Position numbers and translations under genes: made by a program. Below, piece after piece: positions 46,052 to 64,000 of a stretch of 64,000 nt of DNA. This DNA is from Rhabdophis nuchalis (Eukaryota > Chordata > Lepidosauria > Squamata > Natricidae). Where the stretch lies: NCBI GenBank assembly GCA_039707465.1, contig CM077658.1, positions 13,956,074 through 14,020,073 on the forward strand. Reading direction: 5' to 3'. How positions within the stretch are numbered: position 1 is the first letter of the stretch; the number at the start of each line of letters is the position of its first letter. The notes under the pieces were generated by a model. It saw only the letters and a list, made by a program, of their open reading frames with translations, was not told where the DNA came from and made no database searches.

Positions 46052-46322
46052 TGTTGTGGCCTGCCACCAGCCAAGGGAGCTGGCTGCAGATTCGGACAGT
46101 GAGGAGGTTGGGGAGGAACATGGGCCAGTCCTGGAGTCTGGGGAAGGTTCTGATGAGGGCTCTGTGCCGGAGCCAGAGATGGGGCCAGAGCCGTATGCCA
46201 ATTATTAGCTGCCTTCAGAGTCAGATATCAGTGAGGCAGATGAACAGCTGGAGCCTGTTCCCAGTGTGTGCATGCGCAGAGTTGCCAGATGAAGGGAACA
46301 GCTAAAGAACAGGGGTCGACTT
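46052..46322 (+). mobile_element. LTR-like repeat with acidic open frame, copy 2 (3'-truncated)
   Basis: It starts TGTTGTGGCCTGCCACCAGC. The frame DSDSEEVGEEHGPVLESGEG and GPEPYANY matches the copy at 62077. It ends near GGGGTCGACT and is followed by AT-rich DNA. Confidence 0.55.
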
Positions 46323-46461
46323 TTAATTAATTTTGCCCAATTAATTTAATTAATTTTGCCAAACATCCCCCAATAAAACTCACAACAAAAACAGCGCTTC
46401 CAGCTCACAATAAAACAGCCCAATGAAATAACAGAGTTCCAATATTTGAGGGGCTCCTTCC

Positions 46462-46731
46462 AAAAAAAAAAGAGAAGAAAACAATGGATGGAAACTAACC
46501 AGAAAAAAACAGAGAAGCCACCGAGGACTAAAGGAGACATGTCCTAAGAGGGAGAGCCATCCACCAAGGGAACAGAAGTTGCCTTCAGAACTTGTGGGTA
46601 GCTCCATCCCTGGAGGCTTTCAAGAAGAGATGGGACAAATCATGATAATGGGGTCTCTTGCCTGAAAAGGGGGGCTGGACTACATGACCTCTTGAGGTCC
46701 CTTCCAACTCTGTTATTCTATGTTCTATGTT
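46462..46731 (+). mobile_element. CR1-like LINE 3' end
   Basis: GGATGGAAACTAACCAG, GGCTGGACTACATGACCTCT and the terminal TTCTATGTTCTATG octamer-type tail of CR1. Confidence 0.85.
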
Positions 46732-46749
46732 CCCACCCTGAAAGCTTTA

Positions 46750-47410
46750 ACACTGCCCCCCCTTGGGTCCCCCATTAAGCCCCCCAAGATCTCCCTCCTC
46801 CTCCTCCTCCTCCCGAAAAGCCCCTTCCCCATCCCGGCCTTTGCTCCTTTCCCACCCCCGGGAACCGCCCGGCTCCCTCCTTAAGTCGGGAGCGTCTTTA
46901 TTCCCAGGAACCGGGGTGCTCGGCCCATCGTCCGCAGCCGGCCAAAAAGGACGGGGTGCTGCGGACGATGGGCGTGGAGAGCATTTTTTTTTGGGGGGGG
47001 GAGAAAACCATAGGAAAGACCCGCAGGGAGAAGGGTTTCCCAGCCTCCAACGGCTCCCTCGACACCCCCCTCCCACCCCACCACGGCGGGCGAGGGGAGG
47101 CCCTGCTTCGTCTCACCTTCCCCCCTCCAGCTCAGCGGTGGTTCGGGGCGGCCATGCACCCGCCTCATGCCGGGAGGGGCCCGCTACCTCAGGCTGGGCC
47201 CTGCGGACCGAAGGCTCCTCGTTGCGGGTCAGGCCGCGGGGCCCGTCTCCATGGCGACCGCCGGGACAGCGAGCGAGCGAGCCAGCCCCGCCCCTCTCCC
47301 CGCCCACAGCCACGCCTCACCCTCCGCCAAGCCACGCCCTCCCTCGGGACTCCGCCTTCTTGGGTTCACCAGGAAGCGCTTGAGCGGCTTTGCGTGCGTG
47401 CGTGGGTTTC
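46750..47410. promoter_or_regulatory. CpG island, probable ZDHHC1 promoter and noncoding first exon
   Basis: A block dense in CpG and C/G runs lies 2.8 kb upstream of the ZDHHC1 first coding exon. On the minus strand a donor-like GAAG|GTGAGA occurs at about 47117, a candidate end for a noncoding first exon. Open frames across it reflect base composition and match no protein I know. Confidence 0.6.
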
Positions 47411-47534
47411 CTTCATCTTGTAGGTTTAAATCCTAATTTAATCCTTATTTAATCCGGATTTAATTACAGGCACCGGGCATAATCCTGTCTCCTCTTCTTA
47501 TAGAGCTAATGAGGGCCCAGATGGTCGGAGACAA

Positions 47535-47605
47535 GAGGCAGATCTTCTGCTTGGGCAGGGGGTCAGATTAGATGACCTGCAAGGTCCCTTCCAACTCTGT
47601 TAATG
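47535..47605 (+). mobile_element. CR1-like 3' terminal fragment
   Basis: GGGCAGGGGGTCAGATTAGA and AGGTCCCTTCCAACTCTG. Confidence 0.75.
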
Positions 47606-47747
47606 TGCTGGATTTGTAAACGTTTTAGAGAGGGCTGTAAAGCAACCGTGAAGCGGTGTATGCAAGTCTTAAGTGCTATTGCTATGAAGCGGTCGGTTGA
47701 TTCTGGCTTACATTTATAATATATAAAATTAAAATTACCAGATAGAA

Positions 47748-48250
47748 TAGAATAACAGAGTTGGAAGGGACTTTAGAGGTCTTCTAGTCCAACCCCGTTT
47801 AGGCAGGAAACCCTAAACTGCTTCAGACAAATCGTTATCCAACATCTTAAAAACTTCCAGTGTTGGAGCATTCACAACTTCTGGAGGCAAGTTGTTCCAC
47901 TGATTAATTGTTCGAAATTTCTCCATAGTTCTAGGTTGCTTCTCTCCTTGTTTAGTTTCCATCCATTGCTTCTTGTTCTGCCCTCAGGTGCTTTGGAGAA
48001 GAGCTTGACTCCCTCTTCTTTGTGGCAGCCCCTGAGATATTGGAATACTGCTATCATGTCTCCCCTGGTCCTTCTTTTCATTAAACTAGACATACCCAGT
48101 TCCTGCAACCGTTCTTTTAGTCTCCAGTCCCCTAATCCTCTTTGTTGCTCTTCTCTGCACTCTTTCTAGAGTCACCACCTCTTTTTTACATCGTGGCGAC
48201 CAAAACTAGATGCAGTATTCCAAGTGTGGCCTTACCAAGGCATTATAGAC
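47748..48250 (-). mobile_element. CR1-like LINE end, ~500 bp
   Basis: Starts at GAGTTGGAAGGGACTTTAGA and runs to CATCGTGGCGACCAAAAC. The minus frame encodes KLFSKAPEGRTRSNGWKLNK. Confidence 0.87.
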
Positions 48251-48770
48251 AGATCATTTTAGAGCCAGGACAATTGTTGTTAATAATAATAATAATGATG
48301 ATTTATTAAATGTATATGCTGCCTGACTCAGTGACTGAGTAGTTTTTTTTATTGATCAATTAGGTGCCATCAAGAACATTTCCTACTGCTTGGAACCACA
48401 AAGTTAGATTTTCTCCATGACTGGGCCACTTTCAAATTGTTAAAAGCATTTAAAAGCAAGAATACAAGAAACACAAAAAAACACAAAGTCTGCTGAAAAA
48501 TACAAACCAGGATGGGAGCAAGAAAAAGAGACATCAATTGGAAGCCCTTATATTCCTGTATATGAATATGTGAGGAAACTCCCTTTGGTAGCTGAGAAGA
48601 TATATTTTAAAAATAAAAGGAGCCACTTCCAGCCGGGATCAAGAGCAGCTAGGCTTCCCCAAATCATAAGATTTTTAAAATGTGGGGAAAAATAAATGCA
48701 ATGAAACTGGAACGCTCAGCCATGATGGGGTTCTGCTTGCCACATTTCTCCTAAGGATACTGGAATCCAA
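48251..48770. other. Unassigned intergenic DNA
   Basis: Short AAT runs only. Confidence 0.4.
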
Positions 48771-49113
48771 AGGTAAAGGTTCCCCTCACACATATGTGCT
48801 AGTCGTTCCCGACTCTAGGGGGCAGTGCTCATTTCCGTTTCAAAGCCGAAGAGTCAGCACTGCATGAAACTGTCTCCGTGGTCATGTGGCCGACATGGCT
48901 AAAAGCCAAAGGCGCGTGGAATGCGGTTCCCTTCCCACCAAAGGTGGTCCCTATTTTTCTACTTGCATTTTTTACGTGTGTTTGAACTGCTAGGTTGGCA
49001 GAAGCTGAGACAAGTAATGGGAGCTCACTCCATTATGCGGCGCTAGGGATTCGAACCACCGAACTGCCGACCTTTCTGATTGACAAATTCAGCGTCTTAG
49101 CCATTGAGCCACC
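48771..49113 (-). mobile_element. tRNA-derived SINE (Sauria type)
   Basis: A full-length minus copy with the B-box complement GGATTCGAACC at about 49047. Confidence 0.88.
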
Positions 49114-49139
49114 GTGTCCCTCTACTGGAATATATATAT

Positions 49140-49228
49140 TGAAGATGTGCAGACTTCCAACTCCCAGAATTCCCCAAATGGCATGCAAAATTTTGTCAGC
49201 AGATGTCCACACAGGTTGAAAAACTGCT
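49140..49228. mobile_element. Degenerate hAT MITE fragment
   Basis: GAAGATGTGCAGACTTCCAA, CTCCCAGAATTCCCC and AGCAGATGTCCACACAGGTT correspond to the palindromic MITE body. Confidence 0.55.
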
Positions 49229-49229
49229 C

Positions 49230-50258
49230 TAGTGTCTCTAGAATGGCCATCTGAGAATTCCAGCGGCTGTGGCTTCTGGTTTTTGGTGTGGAGGTTTACC
49301 CCCACTTTCACTTCTCATTCAAAGTGACAGCTTTGCTATTGGAATTCCTGTTTCTCCTTTGGGGCCTTCGACTTGCTAATTCAGACAAATAGGATAATAG
49401 TCCTTCCACTGAAGCTTTAGAAGATTCTAATATTTGGGTTTAAAAAAAACAAAAAACATTTATCTCTGCACATAACACAGCTTTTGGTTCCAGGAAGTAG
49501 TCTCTTTCCATCCAAAATTGGAGAATTCTCCTTCCAGTTAGTTCAGTTGCTAAGCCACCCATATATACCAGAAATTGCTTCCTGGTTTCGTTAAAAATAG
49601 AAGTATGATTCATATCTACCAAAATACAACAAAAAAGATTTCTAGCTGTATATCCCGTTTTGAAAGGCAAGTTAAAGAAGCCAGAAGCAAACAATCTTGA
49701 CAAGCAAGCCAGATGTTCAATGTTTACAAAAGAAGCCATTTCCTCTCACTTAATGCAATAGGTTGAATTTTCTCTCTCAACATTCCCAACACTCTTGCAA
49801 ACTGTACTTACATTAAATTATAGAAAAGTTTCCCTCTGATGTTCTGGCAACATAATCCAAACTGATGGATCATTTCTGCCCGGATACCTCCATCAGCAAA
49901 TGCCTCAAAGATTTATTTTGTCTTCAGACCTGCATTTTTCACTTAGCCATCCGACATCCGACTGAGGAATACAAGCGGTTTTTTTTTTTAATACAAGTCC
50001 CCACCCTTTTCGGCCTTTTGCAAACGGGCTTGGCTGGCAAACGGCAACACATCTCAGAACAGAACAACTGGAAGAAATCCAGGAGGCTGGAAGGAATCTA
50101 ATGCGAAAAACATTTTGAAAACAAGGAGAACGGAGACTTCCTTTCTAGACTAGCTTGGAAACTGTTCAAGACAAACCCCAGATAAGCCATCGCAATAAAC
50201 TGAAGACACACACAAATATTGTGATGGGAAAAGAGGAGGGTATTTTAGTTGAATGCAC
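49230..50258. other. Unassigned intergenic DNA
   Basis: I find no gene. Open frames are short and show no recognisable family. Confidence 0.4.
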
Positions 50259-50761
50259 TGCTGGAAGAAATGTCCATCTGGGTTCAGTTTCAAGTGCGGA
50301 GAAAGACACTGGATACATGGAAGCTGCTTGGAAAGATGGTTTAATGGTGGACAGGATCACATGGGTTGAGATCCTGGGCAAAAAAGGGAAGAGATGCTGA
50401 GAGTCCCGGAGTGTTATGCCCTCTCTGGGCTTTTGAATTTGAGCTATTGGTTGTCAGACTCCATTGCGGCCATGCAGGGGTAACTTTGTAGGTTGTCTGT
50501 GTCCCAGGCTTGGTTGAGCCTTGCTGGGTGATGAATGATGTAATGAAGGCGCTTTGGGCAATTCCTATTATTTATGTCTTGAAGGAGGTCGATCTTTGCT
50601 ATGTAGAATTGACTGGCCCAGGCCTTAATGGCCCATTGACAAAGGGGGGCGGGGGGGCGGGCTGTGTTTCTGCCTCCCTTTAGGGGGAAATATTCTTCCC
50701 TTTTAATATTTCCTAAAATAACTCAATTTCCTAGGTGTGGGATGGGTGATCACTTCCTACA
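50259..50761 (+). mobile_element. LTR-like repeat, second copy
   Basis: It starts TGCTGGAAGAAATGTCC and ends CACTTCCTACA (TG...CA). It is homologous by eye to the element nested at 21291-22145 and contains TTAATGGCCCATTGACAAAG followed by a G-rich run. Confidence 0.5.
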
Positions 50762-51256
50762 ACTGGGCTTGGCAGATCTAAAATCTGGTTCACTTTCATT
50801 GAATAAAACTTCCTCCTTTTGAAACTTCCAATATTTTCCCTTCTTGACGGCAGCAAGATGCTATCTCCCATGTGACTTGCTGCCAAGTCTAAAGTCTTAT
50901 TTCCTGCTTTTTCTGGTCCTCTGTAGGGAAGCAAGGAAAGGAGGAGGGTGGGCACCTTTTTTGAGTCTATAGATGTCACATCACTGATGGCAAATCTGGA
51001 TCATCCTGCAGTGTCAAGGCTAGTTATGAGTATGTTTTGTATATTTTAAAGGGGTATGTTTTGTTTCAGTGCAACAGTCAACTTTGCCCGTCCACCCCCA
51101 CATTTTTGCCTAGAGAAGACTTCCAGAAGCCACAAAAAAGAGGCTTTGAACAATGGCCAGCCTGCTGGTTTCTTGTCATCATTTCTTTACCAGTTACTCC
51201 ACTTCTGATAAAAAGAAAATGTTTGTAATTTGGGTGGGATCCTTGATGCTCTATGA
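50762..51256. other. Unassigned intergenic DNA
   Basis: Nothing recognisable. Confidence 0.4.
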
Positions 51257-51479
51257 CAGTGGTAGTCACTCTGGTCCCTAACGCCCCCAAGTGGACGTTC
51301 CAGCTTTCATGGTGGGCGGTAGGGGTTTTGTCCGATACTGAAGCACGTTCCTTTTTAAAATTTCATTGACTTCCCCGCTTTATAAATCACCATTCCTGTG
51401 GAACCGGTGGGCGGTTAGAAAATTTCACTAACAGAGATACAAAAGTGGGCGGTAGGTATCAAAAGGTTGACTACCCCTG
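51257..51479. mobile_element. hAT MITE (CAGTGGTAGTCA family)
   Basis: CAGTGGTAGTCACTCTGG at the left and GGTTGACTACCCCTG at the right, with a perfect 8-bp duplication CTCTATGA (51249-51256, 51480-51487). Confidence 0.9.
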
Positions 51480-51570
51480 CTCTATGAGTTGGATTATTTT
51501 CCTGCAGACGTTTCGTTACCAAACTAGGCAACATCATCAGTGCTAAAGGGAAGCGGGGTTTGCTGTAGGT

Positions 51571-51715
51571 CAGTGTTGGTTGAACCTTTTCAGCACGGAG
51601 TGCCGAAGTGGGAGCGTGCGGGCAGGGGAGCAACGGAAACTGGAAGAGCAGCTCCCTGGTACGCATGGACTTATTAAAATTGTGAATTTAGTGGTCCAAA
51701 GGTTGGCAACGCCTG
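51571..51715. mobile_element. hAT-like fragment
   Basis: CAGTGTTGGTTGAACC and GGTTGGCAACGCCTG are inverted hAT-type ends; the flanking 8-mers do not match. Confidence 0.55.
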
Positions 51716-51847
51716 ATCTTGTTTTATGTTTGGGGAGATGGGCATGAAGACAATCATGAAAACAGGAGAGGCGATGAAAAGACCCAAGGAAACCCACACA
51801 GAGTGCAAGTCCTCGCATGGCAAACGTTTTGTGTCTCTGGGTGTCTC

Positions 51848-51853
51848 TTTAAT
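51848..51853 (-). terminator. Candidate TMEM208 polyadenylation signal (ATTAAA)
   Basis: On the minus strand ATTAAA lies about 325 nt past the TMEM208 stop codon. It is the nearest common polyA hexamer I noticed, and it would give a short 3' UTR. RNA 3'-end data are needed to confirm it. Confidence 0.35.
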
Positions 51854-52176
51854 GCATCATGGCTTCCAACACTGAAAGGCCTTCATCGTCTGATTCGTAA
51901 TACAGCATCATTTTACAAAGGTATTTACACAACCGCAGCCCTCTCCCCGTGGCCCCCCTGCCCCCTGCCGGAAAGCAAAAGCAAAAGGGTTTGCCTGGGG
52001 CTTAACCCGACCCCTCCCATTGCTAGCCATCTAGCCTTCGGATGGACAGGTGTCAGGGGAGGGGGCCAAAAAAATAAAATATCCCCTGATGTTTTCCGAT
52101 TGGTTCAAATCCCTGATAAAACAGCCCACACGGAGACACCCCGCCGTGGCCTGGCATTCGCGCGCGGGAGCGCAGC

Positions 52177-57006
<4,830 letters not shown>

Positions 57007-57296
57007 GGCGACTCCCCGGCCAGCCTTACAGGGCACGCAGGCAAGTCCACCACCAACTCAACACAAGCGAGACTTCCGGCGCGGCGGCATATGCGTCACA
57101 GCAGCGCCGCCCAGAAACGCTTTCCTCTGGAAGGCCTACAGTTCCCGGCAAGCACCGCGCTGTCGCCTTGGGGATCGTGGAGCGCGGGGGAGGAGCTGGT
57201 GGGCGGGGCGTGGGCGGGGCCGGCCGTTGGAGGCGGCTGCGCTTCTATGTCCATCTCTCTCTCTCTTTTCGCTCGTCTTATGACCTCCAGCCGGCG

Positions 57297-63751
<6,455 letters not shown>

Positions 63752-63787
63752 GTACAGGGCCTCCTGGGGCATGCAGATCTTGGGGAC

Positions 63788-64000
63788 AAGGGCCATGCTG
63801 GCGCAGTGGTTAGAATGCAGTACTGCAGGCGGCCTCTCGCCTGCCGGCAGTTCGCATCTCACCAGGCTCAAGGTTGGCTCAGCCTTCCATCCTTCCGAGG
63901 TGGGCAAAATGAGGACCCAGATTGTTGGGTCTGGTGAGATTTGAACTGCCAAATTGCAGTCAGCCGGCAGTCAGCAGAAGTAGCCTGTGATACTGCACTC
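63788..64000. mobile_element. SINE foldback at the window edge
   Basis: A plus SINE head (GCGCAGTGGTTAGAATGCAG, GTTCGCATCTCACCAGGCTC) and body up to CCCAGATTGTTGGG is joined to an inverted head (GGTGAGATTTGAACTGCCAA to TACTGCACTC). The element continues past the edge. Confidence 0.65.

Noticed and set aside
46763..47423. Overlapping frames of 206 and 155 codons on the plus strand
   Set aside because: GC-rich CpG-island sequence lacks stops on both strands; the Pro/Arg/Ser composition matches no family and no splice support is seen.

Overview
Vertebrate nuclear DNA, almost certainly from a squamate reptile and probably a snake. The organism call is inferred from the repeats. There are long (GATA)n/(GACA)n Bkm-type arrays and (AATAG)n arrays next to CR1-L3 'Snake1'-like 3' tails. 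There are also full-length tRNA-derived SINEs of Sauria type, CR1-like LINE ends and many short hAT DNA transposons. Four intron-containing host genes are supported at exon level; nothing bacterial is present.

Layout. About 4.3-4.5 kb: first coding exon of TPPP3 (minus), with the rest of the gene lying left of base 1; a CpG island at 15.4-16.3 kb is its best promoter candidate. 16.3-34.4 kb: no recognisable host gene, but a dense layer of mobile elements. This layer includes two hAT-like elements that carry the same coiled-coil coding segment, and a SPIN-like hAT that contains an LTR-like element that in turn contains a CR1 fragment. 34.48-43.95 kb: complete ZDHHC1 coding region (minus, ten coding exons, 570 codons plus stop), with a CpG island at 46.75-47.4 kb as its likely promoter. 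52.18-57.01 kb: complete TMEM208 (minus, six coding exons, 173 residues). 57.30 kb to the right edge: FBXL9/LRRC29 (plus, five coding exons seen, 488 codons, continuing beyond the window). TMEM208 and FBXL9 are head to head, with start codons 290 bp apart in a CpG island.

How the genes work (family knowledge). TPPP3 is a tubulin-binding protein. ZDHHC1 is a membrane S-palmitoyltransferase also linked to STING signalling. TMEM208 is an ER membrane protein involved in membrane-protein targeting. FBXL9/LRRC29 is an F-box/LRR protein expected to act as an SCF ubiquitin-ligase receptor. They are neighbours rather than a pathway. As I remember it, the human 16q22.1 order is LRRC29-TMEM208-FHOD1-SLC9A5-PLEKHG4-KCTD19-LRRC36-TPPP3-ZDHHC1. 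A single inversion of the ZDHHC1-to-FHOD1 block would give the arrangement seen here.

Most novel material: (1) hAT elements carrying an apparent captured host coding segment, present twice with 8-bp target duplications; (2) a cohort of twelve hAT insertions whose target duplications nearly all have TA in the centre, the Buster-type signature; (3) a three-level nested insertion; (4) a transposon half amplified into a 114-bp tandem array; (5) a GC-AG intron in ZDHHC1.
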